A stretch of DNA of 64,000 nt from Streptomyces geranii (GCF_002954775.1 NZ_PJME01000050.1:1-64000); one strand, 5' to 3'; counted from the stretch's first letter, positions 34,240 through 42,372 are shown. The notes: a model not told the origin generated them from the letters alone. Made by a program: numbers and translations.

Positions 34240-34353
34240 ATGAAGGTCAAGCCGAGCGTCAAGAAGATCTGCGACAAGTGCAGGGTGATCCGCCGTCACG
34301 GTCGGGTCATGGTCATCTGCGAGAACCCGCGCCACAAGCAGCGCCAGGGCTAA
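34240..34353 (+). CDS. rpmJ: 50S ribosomal protein L36
   Basis: 37 residues, ATG 34240 to TAA 34353. Sequence begins M-K-V-K-P-S-V-K-K-I-C-D-K-C and ends K-Q-R-Q-G. Three Cys and one His (C-D-K-C, I-C-E-N, P-R-H) form the zinc-binding C+ type. GGAG lies upstream. Always placed between infA and rpsM in this cluster; 207 bp precede rpsM. Confidence 0.96.
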   Translation: MKVKPSVKKICDKCRVIRRHGRVMVICENPRHKQRQG

Positions 34354-34560
34354 TCGCTACAGGCCGTACCTTCTGCATCCGCAGATATTCGCGCGACGCG
34401 AGCAGTAGTAGCAGTACCTGTTCATACGCAGGGTCCAGGTGTGGCTCACTCGCCACTCCTGACACCCCCGGTCGGAGGCCGGGGACCCAGTTCGTACCTC
34501 GTACGGCGAGCCGGGAAACGACCTTGTGGAAGACCTCCGAACGACAACTGGAGCCATTGA
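34354..34560 (+). promoter_or_regulatory. rpmJ-rpsM intergenic leader
   Basis: 207 bp without a gene. Holds CCCCGG...CCGGGG hairpin arms around 34465-34484 and an AT-richer GCAGTAGTAGCAGTACC stretch. Unusually long gap for this cluster; may be an S13 or S4-type control leader, but no known structure is recognised. Confidence 0.35.
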
Positions 34561-34941
34561 ATGGCACGCGTTTCCGGTGTTGACATCCCGCGCGAAAAGC
34601 GCGTGGAGGTCGCCCTCACCTATGTGTTCGGCATTGGCCGGACGCTCTCCCAGCTCACGCTGGCGGAGACGGGCATCGACCCGAACACCCGTGTTCGGGA
34701 CCTCTCCGAGGAGCAGCTCGTCGCGATCCGCGAGTACGTGGACGCCAACATCAAGACCGAGGGTGACCTCCGTCGCGAGATCCAGGGCGACATTCGCCGC
34801 AAGATCGAGATCGGCTGCTACCAGGGTATTCGCCACCGCCGTGGCCTGCCCGTCCACGGCCAGCGCACCAGCACGAACGCCCGTACCCGCAAGGGCCCGC
34901 GTCGCGCGATCGCCGGCAAGAAGAAGCCCGGCAAGAAGTAG
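34561..34941 (+). CDS. rpsM: 30S ribosomal protein S13
   Basis: 126 residues. Head protein contacting P-site tRNA and bridge B1. A-R-V-S-G-V-D-I-P-R-E-K-R opening, T-Y-V-F-G-I-G-R and the R-H-R-R-G-L-P-V-H-G-Q-R-T segment are diagnostic; the basic tail ends K-K-P-G-K-K. rpsK follows after 69 bp. Confidence 0.98.
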   Translation: MARVSGVDIPREKRVEVALTYVFGIGRTLSQLTLAETGIDPNTRVRDLSEEQLVAIREYVDANIKTEGDLRREIQGDIRRKIEIGCYQGIRHRRGLPVHGQRTSTNARTRKGPRRAIAGKKKPGKK

Positions 34942-35010
34942 TCCGCAGCGGACAACGCTTCATCAGCGGTCTTCGCTGTAGGACCGACCACCTCCCCGTA
35001 GGAGATTTAG

Positions 35011-35415
35011 ATGCCCCCCAAGGGTCGTCAGGGCGCTGCCAAGAAGGTGCGCCGCAAGGAAAAGAAGAACGTCGCTCACGGGCACGCTCACATCAAGAGC
35101 ACGTTCAACAACACCATCGTCTCGATCACGGACCCCGCGGGCAACGTGATCTCCTGGGCCTCCGCCGGCCACGTCGGCTTCAAGGGCTCGCGCAAGTCCA
35201 CCCCCTTCGCCGCGCAGATGGCCGCCGAGTCGGCCGCCCGTCGCGCGCAGGAGCACGGCATGCGCAAGGTTGACGTCTTCGTGAAGGGTCCGGGTTCCGG
35301 TCGTGAGACCGCGATCCGTTCGCTCCAGGCCACCGGGCTTGAGGTCGGCTCCATCCAGGACGTCACCCCGACCCCGCACAATGGCTGCCGTCCGCCCAAG
35401 CGCCGTCGCGTCTGA
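35011..35415 (+). CDS. rpsK: 30S ribosomal protein S11
   Basis: 134 residues. Platform protein next to the E site and mRNA exit. The H-I-K-S-T-F-N-N-T-I-V-S-I-T-D segment and the final P-H-N-G-C-R-P-P-K-R-R-R-V are universal. GGAG ribosome site. Followed by a long hairpin before rpoA. No rpsD lies between rpsK and rpoA; in streptomycetes S4 is encoded elsewhere. Confidence 0.98.
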   Translation: MPPKGRQGAAKKVRRKEKKNVAHGHAHIKSTFNNTIVSITDPAGNVISWASAGHVGFKGSRKSTPFAAQMAAESAARRAQEHGMRKVDVFVKGPGSGRETAIRSLQATGLEVGSIQDVTPTPHNGCRPPKRRRV

Positions 35416-35447
35416 CCCACTGGTCTGACCTGCGGTTGTTTTCGGTT

Positions 35448-35481
35448 CGGGCGGTGTGGCTCCTCGGAGCTGTGCCGCCCG
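35448..35481 (+). terminator. Hairpin upstream of rpoA
   Basis: 16-position stem with several G-T pairs, arms 35448-35463 and 35466-35481; outer CGGGCGG/CCGCCCG pairs are perfect. 61 nt before rpoA. Could attenuate read-through into rpoA or process the message. Confidence 0.5.
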
Positions 35482-35541
35482 TACCCTTGTAGTACTAGTC
35501 GGGCATCAAATAGTGGGTGTCCATGACTGAAGGATCACAGC

Positions 35542-36564
35542 ATGCTTATTGCTCAGCGCCCGTCGCTGACCGAAGAGGTCGTTGACGAGTTCCGCTCCCG
35601 GTTCGTCATCGAGCCGCTGGAGCCGGGCTTCGGCTACACCCTCGGCAACTCCCTCCGTCGTACGCTCCTCTCCTCGATCCCCGGAGCCGCTGTCACCAGC
35701 ATCCGGATCGACGGCGTCCTGCACGAGTTCACCACCGTGCCGGGTGTCAAGGAGGACGTCACCGACCTGATCCTCAACATCAAGCAGCTCGTCGTCAGCA
35801 GTGAGCACGACGAGCCGGTCGTGATGTACCTGCGCAAGCAGGGCCCGGGTCTCGTCACCGCCGCCGACATCGCGCCCCCGGCCGGTGTCGAGGTGCACAA
35901 CCCCGACCTCGTCCTCGCCACGCTCAACGGCAAGGGCAAGCTGGAGATGGAGCTGACCGTCGAGCGCGGTCGCGGTTACGTCTCCGCCGTGCAGAACAAG
36001 CAGGTGGGGCAGGAGATCGGCCGTATCCCGGTCGACTCCATCTACTCGCCGGTTCTCAAGGTCACGTACAAGGTCGAGGCCACGCGTGTCGAGCAGCGCA
36101 CCGACTTCGACAAGCTGATCGTCGACGTCGAGACCAAGCAGGCCATGCGTCCGCGTGACGCCATGGCTTCCGCCGGTAAGACGCTCGTCGAGCTGTTCGG
36201 GCTCGCCCGTGAGCTGAACATCGACGCCGAGGGCATCGACATGGGTCCGTCCCCGACGGACGCCGCCCTCGCCGCTGATCTCGCCCTGCCGATCGAGGAG
36301 CTCGAGCTCACCGTTCGGTCGTACAACTGCCTCAAGCGTGAGGGCATCCACTCCGTGGGTGAGCTGGTCGCGCGCTCCGAGGCCGATCTGCTCGACATCC
36401 GTAACTTCGGTGCGAAGTCGATCGACGAGGTCAAGGCCAAGCTCGCGGGCATGGGTCTCGCGCTCAAGGACTCGCCTCCCGGGTTCGACCCGACCGCCGC
36501 CGCCGACGCCTTCGGCGCCGACGACGACGCGGACGCGGGGTTCGTGGAGACCGAGCAGTACTGA
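35542..36564 (+). CDS. rpoA: RNA polymerase subunit alpha
   Basis: 340 residues. N-terminal domain with F-V-I-E-P-L-E-P-G-F-G-Y-T-L-G-N-S-L-R-R (dimerisation) and C-terminal domain with V-R-S-Y-N-C-L-K-R-E-G-I and L-L-D-I-R-N-F-G-A-K-S-I-D-E-V, the UP-element contact region. The tail after residue 315 is acidic. A hairpin and an AT-richer stretch precede it, so it may have partly independent expression. Confidence 0.98.
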   Translation: MLIAQRPSLTEEVVDEFRSRFVIEPLEPGFGYTLGNSLRRTLLSSIPGAAVTSIRIDGVLHEFTTVPGVKEDVTDLILNIKQLVVSSEHDEPVVMYLRKQGPGLVTAADIAPPAGVEVHNPDLVLATLNGKGKLEMELTVERGRGYVSAVQNKQVGQEIGRIPVDSIYSPVLKVTYKVEATRVEQRTDFDKLIVDVETKQAMRPRDAMASAGKTLVELFGLARELNIDAEGIDMGPSPTDAALAADLALPIEELELTVRSYNCLKREGIHSVGELVARSEADLLDIRNFGAKSIDEVKAKLAGMGLALKDSPPGFDPTAAADAFGADDDADAGFVETEQY

Positions 36565-36633
36565 TCGGTTTTTGACCGCGGGACCGTTGTGGCTGGTCGC
36601 GCCCACGCGGCGGAGCCGCGAATTGTTACACCC

Positions 36634-36654
36634 CCGCGCCCCTTTGGGGCGCGG
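36634..36654 (+). terminator. First of two hairpins between rpoA and rplQ
   Basis: CCGCGCCCC-TTT-GGGGCGCGG, 9 bp with a 3-nt loop, 70 nt after the rpoA stop. Preceded by a short relative of the GTGGCTGGTCGCGC Streptomyces repeat at about 36588-36601. Confidence 0.5.
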
Positions 36655-36659
36655 ATCCT

Positions 36660-36685
36660 CCGGGGCACTTGAAAAGGTGCCCCGG
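36660..36685 (+). terminator. Second hairpin between rpoA and rplQ
   Basis: CCGGGGCAC/GTGCCCCGG stem extended by two pairs to a GAAA tetraloop. Tandem with the previous hairpin and about 80 nt before rplQ; no T run. Confidence 0.5.
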
Positions 36686-36764
36686 ATCTTCGACGGGTGA
36701 CCGCCCGCTCGGACACTGACCTCGGTACCTGATACGGCCGGGGCAGACACCTAGGAGAAAGATC

Positions 36765-37289
36765 ATGCCGAAGCCCGCCAAGGGTGCCCGTCTGGGCGGC
36801 AGCGCCTCGCACGAGAAGCTGCTTCTTGCGAACCTCGCGAAGTCGCTCTTCGAGCACGGCCGTATCACGACCACCGAGGCGAAGGCGCGTCGGCTGCGTC
36901 CGTACGCCGAGCGTCTGATCACCAAGGGCAAGAAGGGCGACCTGCACAACCGTCGCCAGGTGCTCCAGGTCATCACGGACAAGAGCGTCGTCCACACGCT
37001 CTTCACCGAGATCGGCCCGCGCTACGAGAACCGCCCGGGTGGCTACACCCGTATCACCAAGATCGGTAACCGTCGTGGCGACAACGCGCCCATGGCTGTC
37101 ATCGAGCTGGTGGAGGCCCTGACCGTGGCCCAGGAGGCCACCGGTGAGGCCGAGGCGGCGACCAAGCGTGCCGTCAAGGAAGACGTCCTCAAGAAGGACG
37201 CCCCGGTCGAGACCGAGGCTGCCGACGAGGTCGTCGAGGACGCCAAGCCGGCCGACGAGGCCGCCGCTGAGGAGTCCAAGGACGCGTAA
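36765..37289 (+). CDS. rplQ: 50S ribosomal protein L17 with acidic extension
   Basis: 174 residues; E. coli L17 is 127. The core (1-120) begins P-K-P-A-K-G-A-R-L-G-G-S-A-S-H and includes L-L-A-N-L-A-K-S-L-F-E-H-G-R-I-T-T-T-E-A-K. The remaining 50 residues are Ala/Glu/Asp/Lys-rich and low complexity, a Streptomyces feature. Last gene of the alpha cluster, followed by a repeat copy, a terminator and truA. Confidence 0.97.
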   Translation: MPKPAKGARLGGSASHEKLLLANLAKSLFEHGRITTTEAKARRLRPYAERLITKGKKGDLHNRRQVLQVITDKSVVHTLFTEIGPRYENRPGGYTRITKIGNRRGDNAPMAVIELVEALTVAQEATGEAEAATKRAVKEDVLKKDAPVETEAADEVVEDAKPADEAAAEESKDA

Positions 37290-37325
37290 GCGTCTGCGGG
37301 GGGCTGTGCGTCGGCGGCTGCGGCA

Positions 37326-37360
37326 TCGTCGTGGCTTGTCGCGCAGTTCCTCGCGACCCT
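37326..37360. repeat. Dispersed Streptomyces repeat, copy 1
   Basis: 35-bp block TCGTCGTGGCTTGTCGCGCA... ending CGCGACCCT. Copy 2 at 42338-42372 differs at one base. Upstream flanks (GCGGCTGCGG) are also similar. This element is familiar from many Streptomyces intergenic regions. Confidence 0.7.
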
Positions 37361-37376
37361 GAAGAGCAGGGCGTTG

Positions 37377-37408
37377 GCGGGTCCGTTCCCTTCCAGGGGC
37401 GGGCCCGC
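37377..37408 (+). terminator. Terminator after rplQ
   Basis: Stem GCGGGTCCG.../...CGGGCCCGC with one bulge, loop around TTCCAG, followed by TTTCGT. Placed 27 nt before the truA start. Confidence 0.6.
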
Positions 37409-37434
37409 TTTCGTGTTCCTGAGAGGATCTCTGT

Positions 37435-38319
37435 GTGAGTGACGAAGTAGCACCCGGCCATGTCCGTGTTCGACTCGACCTTTCCTATGACGGCACCGCG
37501 TTCTCCGGGTGGGCCAAGCAGTCCGGGGGGCGGCGGACCGTGCAGGGGGAGGTCGAGGACGCGCTGCGGACGGTGACGCGGTCGGGGGAGACGACGTACG
37601 AGCTGACCGTGGCCGGGCGTACCGATGCCGGGGTGCATGCCCGGGGGCAGGTCGCCCATGTCGATCTGCCCGTCGAGGTGTGGGGTGAGCATCGGGAGAA
37701 GCTGCTCAAGCGGCTTGCCGGGCGGTTGGACAAGGACGTGCGGGTGTGGCGGGTCGCCGAGGCGCCCTCCGGGTTCAACGCCCGGTTCGCCGCCCTGTGG
37801 CGGCGGTATGTGTATCGCGTCGGTGACCGGGAGGGTGGCGTCGATCCGCTGCTGCGCAGTCATGTGCTCTGGCACGACTGGGAGTTGGACGTCGACGTCA
37901 TGGATCGGGCCGCCAAGTCCCTGGTCGGGGAGCATGACTTCGCCGCCTATGCGAAGAAGCGCGAGGGGGCTTCCACCGTTCGCGAGATCTTTGACTTCGG
38001 GGTGGTGCGGAGAGCGGACGGGATCGTCGAGATCGAGGTTCGTGCCGATGCCTTCTGCCACAACCAAGTGCGGTCCATGGTGGGCGCGTTGCTGTTCGTC
38101 GGCGACGGGCATCGGGGTGTGGAGTGGCCGCGGCGGGTGCTGGACGCGGGGGTGCGGGACAGTGCCGTGCACGTCGTGCGGCCGAACGGGCTGACGCTGG
38201 AGGAAGTCGCCTATCCGGCCGACGAGTTGCTTGCCGAGCGGCAGCTGCAGGCCCGGCGGGTGCGCGGTGCGGTTTACTTTCAGCCAGAACGTACCCCGGG
38301 CGCCCTGGAAAATGGCTGA
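37435..38319 (+). CDS. truA: tRNA pseudouridine synthase A
   Basis: 294 residues, GTG start. Modifies U38-40 of the tRNA anticodon arm. Catalytic Asp64 lies in A-G-R-T-D-A-G-V-H-A; R-Y-V-Y-R-V and the H-N-Q-V-R-S-M-V-G-A-L segment are also conserved. Streptomycetes typically carry truA directly after rplQ. Convergent with the membrane-protein gene at 38442; a bidirectional hairpin separates them. Confidence 0.97.
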   Translation: MSDEVAPGHVRVRLDLSYDGTAFSGWAKQSGGRRTVQGEVEDALRTVTRSGETTYELTVAGRTDAGVHARGQVAHVDLPVEVWGEHREKLLKRLAGRLDKDVRVWRVAEAPSGFNARFAALWRRYVYRVGDREGGVDPLLRSHVLWHDWELDVDVMDRAAKSLVGEHDFAAYAKKREGASTVREIFDFGVVRRADGIVEIEVRADAFCHNQVRSMVGALLFVGDGHRGVEWPRRVLDAGVRDSAVHVVRPNGLTLEEVAYPADELLAERQLQARRVRGAVYFQPERTPGALENG

Positions 38320-38352
38320 ATCGCAGTCACGTATGTATGCGGGTGTGCGCAG

Positions 38353-38381
38353 GTGTGTGTGCATGTGTGCGCGCACGCGCA
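38353..38381. other. Alternating purine-pyrimidine tract (Z-DNA-prone)
   Basis: 29 consecutive bases alternate strictly purine/pyrimidine (GT, GC and CA steps, including GCGCGCACGCGC). Located between truA and the terminator. Such tracts can adopt Z-DNA under negative supercoiling generated behind converging polymerases. Confidence 0.7.
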
Positions 38382-38411
38382 ATGGCCGGCGATCGGTGAT
38401 CGCCGGCCATT
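38381..38411. terminator. Bidirectional terminator between truA and the 38442 gene
   Basis: Perfect 14-bp stem AATGGCCGGCGATC/GATCGCCGGCCATT with loop GGT. The A/T pairs at the base give a short T run on both strands. It serves both converging transcripts. Confidence 0.8.
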
Positions 38412-38441
38412 GCGGGGAGGAGCCCGTGGTGCTGAGTGCTG

Positions 38442-39359
38442 TTACTGGCTGGCCGCCGAGGCCTGGGCCTCGCCGCGGCGTCTGATCTGGCGGAAGGCGA
38501 ACTCGGCCAGGTCGTCGCCCGTCGTGAAGACGGCCGTGCTCTTCGTCGTCACGTCCTTGCCGTTGGTGAAACCGGCGATCGTGAAGTAGGCGTAGCGGCC
38601 GTAGGAGTTGGTCGTCGAGCGGCAGATCGCCGCGCGGCAGAAGGTGGGGACGCCGCCGCCGGACAGGGACTCGACGATGCTCTTCTTGTCCGCCGCGGCC
38701 TTGACCTTCGTGGCCTGCGCCTCGGTGTCGAAGACGGCCACGCCGACCGTCACCGCGACGCCGTCCTTGCTGTACGTGACCCGCAGGAAGCGGGTGCACC
38801 CGTTGTCCGTGAGGATCTTCGGGAGGGTGTTCTTCGCGGCCGACGCGCAGTTCGTCGTATCGGCGGTCGGGCCCTTCTTGTAGAGGCGCTCGCCCATCGT
38901 CAGCTGCGTACCGGGGAAGAGGGACTCCACGGCCAGGGGCGCCGTGTCCTTCTTCACGCTCGATATGAAGTCCTTCGGGTCCAGCGGCGGCGGCGCGCTG
39001 GTCGGTGCGAAGGACGGCGCCGCCGAGGCGGTGTCGCTGGGGATGGCGGCGGTGGCGGGCAGGTCGGAGGTCGGTTTGTTGGAGGCCGTGGTGTTGCCGT
39101 CCGCGTTGACCACGGCCATGGCGACGGCCGCGCCCACGCCGACGGTGGCCACCGCGGCCCCGACGATCAGCAGAAGTCTGCGACGTCTGTTACGGGTCTC
39201 GGACGCCTCGGCGAGCGCCGCCCAGTCGGGGGCCTGGACACCGGTGCCCGGACCGCCCCACGGCTGCTGCGGGGCCCGGCCGGCCTGGTTGTCCCACGGC
39301 TGCTGCTGGGTATTCGGTTTCCAGGGATCCCACTGAGGTCCCCCCTGCCCAAAGCTCAT
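38442..39359 (-). CDS. Single-pass membrane protein, unknown function
   Basis: 305 residues. Cytosolic N-terminus rich in Gln/Pro/Trp (W-D-P-W-K-P-N-T-Q-Q-Q-P-W), basic stop R-N-R-R-R-R, one membrane helix at about 61-84, then a Thr/Ser/Pro linker and an extracellular domain (125-305) with four Cys. Two of these lie in the pair F-C-R-A-A-I-C-R-S. This architecture is common among Streptomyces septum or envelope proteins, but the family is not recognised. Divergent from the rplM promoter; convergent with truA. Confidence 0.75.
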   Translation of the reverse strand: MSFGQGGPQWDPWKPNTQQQPWDNQAGRAPQQPWGGPGTGVQAPDWAALAEASETRNRRRRLLLIVGAAVATVGVGAAVAMAVVNADGNTTASNKPTSDLPATAAIPSDTASAAPSFAPTSAPPPLDPKDFISSVKKDTAPLAVESLFPGTQLTMGERLYKKGPTADTTNCASAAKNTLPKILTDNGCTRFLRVTYSKDGVAVTVGVAVFDTEAQATKVKAAADKKSIVESLSGGGVPTFCRAAICRSTTNSYGRYAYFTIAGFTNGKDVTTKSTAVFTTGDDLAEFAFRQIRRRGEAQASAASQ

Positions 39360-39436
39360 GCGCGCATCCTAGACGCCGTACAACCCCTGTGCCGAGGCGT
39401 CTCAGACCTGTGATCCCGCTGATCCCGCAGCTCGTT

Positions 39437-39466
39437 TTGACCCGTCCGGGGCAGCGCGGGTAACCT
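39437..39466 (+). promoter_or_regulatory. Promoter of rplM-rpsI
   Basis: TTGACC at 39437-39442 and TAACCT at 39461-39466, 18-bp spacer. The leader to rplM is about 180 nt, longer than needed, so leader control is possible. The 291 bp between the divergent starts hold no gene. Confidence 0.6.
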
Positions 39467-39650
39467 GGATCCTTGTTATGCGTATCGGCTTGGTCGTTCT
39501 CATGCGAGAGGCCCTTACGTAGGTTCCCTGGAGCAGTTTCCAGTGGGCGGCATACGGGCCTCGTTCCCGGCACTGTCGTCCCCAGCTGCACGATCGCTTC
39601 AGTGATGCCATGTGTCAGGACCCATCCACTGAAGAAGCGAAGGCTACGAA

Positions 39651-40094
39651 GTGCGTACGTTCAGCCCTAAGCCCGGCGACATCACTCGCCAGTGGTACGT
39701 CATCGACGCCCAGGATGTCGTCCTGGGCCGCCTTGCGACCACTGCCGCGAACATCCTGCGGGGCAAGCACAAGCCGATTTACGCCCCCCACGTCGACGCC
39801 GGTGACTTCGTCATCATCATCAACGCCGACAAGGTGCACCTCTCCGGCAACAAGAAGACCCAGAAGATGGCTTACCGCCACTCCGGCTACCCGGGTGGTC
39901 TGCGCTCCGTCCGCTACGACGAGCTGCTGGCCAAGAACCCCGAGAAGGCCGTCGAGAAGGCCATCAAGGGCATGATCCCCAAGAACACCCTGGGCCGTCA
40001 GTGCCTGTCGAAGCTGAAGGTCTACTCGGGCGACCAGCACCCCCACGCTGCGCAGCAGCCGGTGCCGTTCGAGATCACCCAGGTCGCGCAGTAG
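39651..40094 (+). CDS. rplM: 50S ribosomal protein L13
   Basis: 147 residues, GTG start. Early large-subunit assembly protein. W-Y-V-I-D-A-Q-D-V-V-L-G-R-L-A-T and the K-M-A-Y-R-H-S-G-Y-P-G-G segment are typical, with G-M-I-P-K-N-T-L-G-R near residue 105. In an operon with rpsI as in nearly all bacteria; 41 bp separate them. Confidence 0.98.
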   Translation: MRTFSPKPGDITRQWYVIDAQDVVLGRLATTAANILRGKHKPIYAPHVDAGDFVIIINADKVHLSGNKKTQKMAYRHSGYPGGLRSVRYDELLAKNPEKAVEKAIKGMIPKNTLGRQCLSKLKVYSGDQHPHAAQQPVPFEITQVAQ

Positions 40095-40135
40095 TTCCGG
40101 CCACCCCCTAAGCACAGAGAATTCTGAGGAGAATC

Positions 40136-40672
40136 GTGGCCGAGACCACTGTCGAGCAGCCGCTCGACGAGAACGCCGATGTCGAGTTCGAGAACGCCGA
40201 CGTCGAGAGCTACACCACCGAGTCCGAGGCGCCCGTCGTCGAGGGCGAGTACGCGGAGGCCCTTGACGGCCGCTTCGGCGACCCGCAGCCGGCCGCCGGC
40301 CTGGGCCGTCGCAAGAACGCCATCGCCCGCGTCCGGATCGTCCCGGGCACCGGCAAGTGGAAGATCAACGGTCGCACCCTTGAGGACTACTTCCCCAACA
40401 AGGTGCACCAGCAGGAAGTCAACGAGCCCTTCAAGGTGCTGGAGCTCGAAGGCCGCTACGACGTCGTCGCCCGTATCTCGGGTGGCGGTGTCTCCGGTCA
40501 GGCCGGTGCCCTGCGCCTCGGCGTGGCCCGCGCGCTGAACGAGGCCGACGTGGACAACAACCGCGGCGCCCTCAAGAAGGCCGGCTTCCTCCGTCGCGAC
40601 GACCGTGCGGTCGAGCGCAAGAAGGCCGGTCTCAAGAAGGCCCGCAAGGCCCCGCAGTACAGCAAGCGCTAA
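40136..40672 (+). CDS. rpsI: 30S ribosomal protein S9 with acidic N-terminal extension
   Basis: 178 residues; E. coli S9 is 130. Residues 1-50 are strongly acidic (E-N-A-D-V-E-F-E-N-A-D-V-E), an actinobacterial extension. The core begins G-L-G-R-R-K-N-A-I-A-R-V and ends with the conserved Q-Y-S-K-R tail that reaches the P-site tRNA. GTG start after GAGGAG. A clear terminator follows 42 nt later. Confidence 0.97.
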   Translation: MAETTVEQPLDENADVEFENADVESYTTESEAPVVEGEYAEALDGRFGDPQPAAGLGRRKNAIARVRIVPGTGKWKINGRTLEDYFPNKVHQQEVNEPFKVLELEGRYDVVARISGGGVSGQAGALRLGVARALNEADVDNNRGALKKAGFLRRDDRAVERKKAGLKKARKAPQYSKR

Positions 40673-40713
40673 ATCTCTGTCGCTTCGCTGTTCGCAGTTC
40701 TCGTACGACGCAT

Positions 40714-40746
40714 CGCCCCGGCGGCACTTCTCGTGCCGTCGGGGCG
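40714..40746 (+). terminator. Terminator of rplM-rpsI
   Basis: 14-bp stem with one G-T pair, arms 40714-40727 and 40733-40746, loop TTCTC, followed by GTTCG. The remaining 180 bp before glmM hold its promoter region; TATACG at 40834-40839 is a possible -10. Confidence 0.75.
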
Positions 40747-40925
40747 GTTCGTTTAGCGGGGGCATTGCTTATCACGGGCTTACGGCACAGGTTTGAGGAA
40801 CGCCACCTACAGCCCGGAAACAGGCACAGGGGATATACGTTGCCAGGTCCGGCATGGACACTCGGCATGAGCCGCACATTCTCAGCATCTCGCCAGCTAC
40901 TCGCCAGCATCTTCGGAGGACACCA

Positions 40926-42284
40926 GTGGGACGACTCTTCGGCACGGACGGCGTGCGCGGTGTCGCCAACGCGGACCTGACGGCCGAGCTGGCCCTCGGC
41001 CTGTCCGTCGCGGCGGCCCATGTACTCGCCGAGGCGGGTTCCTTCGAGGGCCACCGGCCGGTCGCGGTGGTCGGACGGGACCCACGTGCGTCAGGGGAGT
41101 TCCTGGAGGCCGCCGTGGTCGCGGGCCTCGCCAGCGCCGGCGTCGACGTCCTGCTCGTCGGTGTGCTGCCCACCCCCGCGGTGGCGTTCCTCACCGCCGA
41201 ACTGGGCGCCGACCTCGGCGTCATGCTCTCCGCCAGCCACAACGCCATGCCGGACAACGGCGTCAAGTTCCTGGCCCGCGGCGGCCACAAGCTCGACGAC
41301 GACCTGGAGGAGCGGATCGAGGCGGTCTACGAGGAGCACCGCACCGGCGCTCCCTGGGACCGCCCGACGGGCGGCGGCGTGGGGCGCGTACGGACGTACG
41401 ACCAGGGCTTCGAGCAGTACGTCGCCCATCTGGTCGGCGTACTCCCGAACCGCCTCGACGGCCTGAAGGTCGTCCTGGACGAGGCGCACGGCGCCGCCAG
41501 CCTGGTCTCGCCCGAGGCGTTCACCCGGGCCGGCGCCGAGATCGTCACCATCGGCGCCGAGCCGGACGGCCTCAACATCAACGACGGCTGCGGTTCCACC
41601 CACCTCGGCAAGCTGCAGGCCGCCGTCCTCGAACACGGCGCCGACCTCGGCATCGCGCACGACGGCGACGCCGACCGCTGCCTGGCCGTCGACCACACCG
41701 GCGAGGAGGTGGACGGCGACCAGATCATGGCCGTACTCACGCTGGCGCTGCGGGAGCGGGGCGCGCTGCGGGACGACACCGTCGTCGCGACGGTGATGTC
41801 CAACCTGGGCTTCAAGCTGGCGATGGAGCGGGCCGGTGTCTCCGTGATCCAGACGGCGGTCGGGGACCGGTACGTGCTGGAGGAGATGAAGGAGCACGGG
41901 TACGCGCTGGGGGGCGAGCAGTCCGGGCACGTGATCATCTCGGACCACGCGACCACGGGCGACGGGACGCTTACGGGGCTGCTGCTGGCGGCGCGGGTGG
42001 CGCAGACCGGTCGTACGCTGAAGGATCTCGCGGGGGTGATGGAGCGGTTGCCTCAGGTGCTGGTGAATGTGCCTGATGTGGATCGGTCGCGGGTGGGGTC
42101 TTCCGCGGAGCTGGCGGCTGCGGTGGCCGAGGCCGAGCGTGAGCTTGGGGCTACCGGGCGGGTGTTGTTGCGGCCTTCCGGGACCGAGCCGCTGGTTCGG
42201 GTGATGGTGGAGGCGGCGGATATCGATCAGGCTCGGTCTGTGGCTGGGCGGTTGGCGGATGTGGTGAAGTCCGCGCTCGGGTAG
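40926..42284 (+). CDS. glmM: Phosphoglucosamine mutase
   Basis: 452 residues from GTG 40926, chosen for the GGAGG 6 nt upstream; longer in-frame starts lack one. Converts glucosamine-6-phosphate to glucosamine-1-phosphate for peptidoglycan precursors. Starts M-G-R-L-F-G-T-D-G-V-R-G-V-A; phosphoserine Ser104 in M-L-S-A-S-H-N; metal loop D-G-D-A-D-R; sugar-binding G-G-E-Q-S-G-H and phosphate-binding R-P-S-G-T-E-P-L-V-R. The partner glmS lies at 62425, so the pathway is split around the accessory block. Confidence 0.97.
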   Translation: MGRLFGTDGVRGVANADLTAELALGLSVAAAHVLAEAGSFEGHRPVAVVGRDPRASGEFLEAAVVAGLASAGVDVLLVGVLPTPAVAFLTAELGADLGVMLSASHNAMPDNGVKFLARGGHKLDDDLEERIEAVYEEHRTGAPWDRPTGGGVGRVRTYDQGFEQYVAHLVGVLPNRLDGLKVVLDEAHGAASLVSPEAFTRAGAEIVTIGAEPDGLNINDGCGSTHLGKLQAAVLEHGADLGIAHDGDADRCLAVDHTGEEVDGDQIMAVLTLALRERGALRDDTVVATVMSNLGFKLAMERAGVSVIQTAVGDRYVLEEMKEHGYALGGEQSGHVIISDHATTGDGTLTGLLLAARVAQTGRTLKDLAGVMERLPQVLVNVPDVDRSRVGSSAELAAAVAEAERELGATGRVLLRPSGTEPLVRVMVEAADIDQARSVAGRLADVVKSALG

Positions 42285-42337
42285 GTGGTGGTTTCCGGGT
42301 TCGGGGGTGGGGTGCTGGTTCGTGGCGGGCTGCGGAT

Positions 42338-42372
42338 TCGTCGTGGCTTGTCGCGCAGTTCCTCGCGCCCCT
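42338..42372. repeat. Dispersed Streptomyces repeat, copy 2
   Basis: Second copy of the 35-bp block seen at 37326-37360, one mismatch. Its right end overlaps the stop codon of the DUF389 gene and lies in the 86-bp convergent gap after glmM. Confidence 0.7.
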
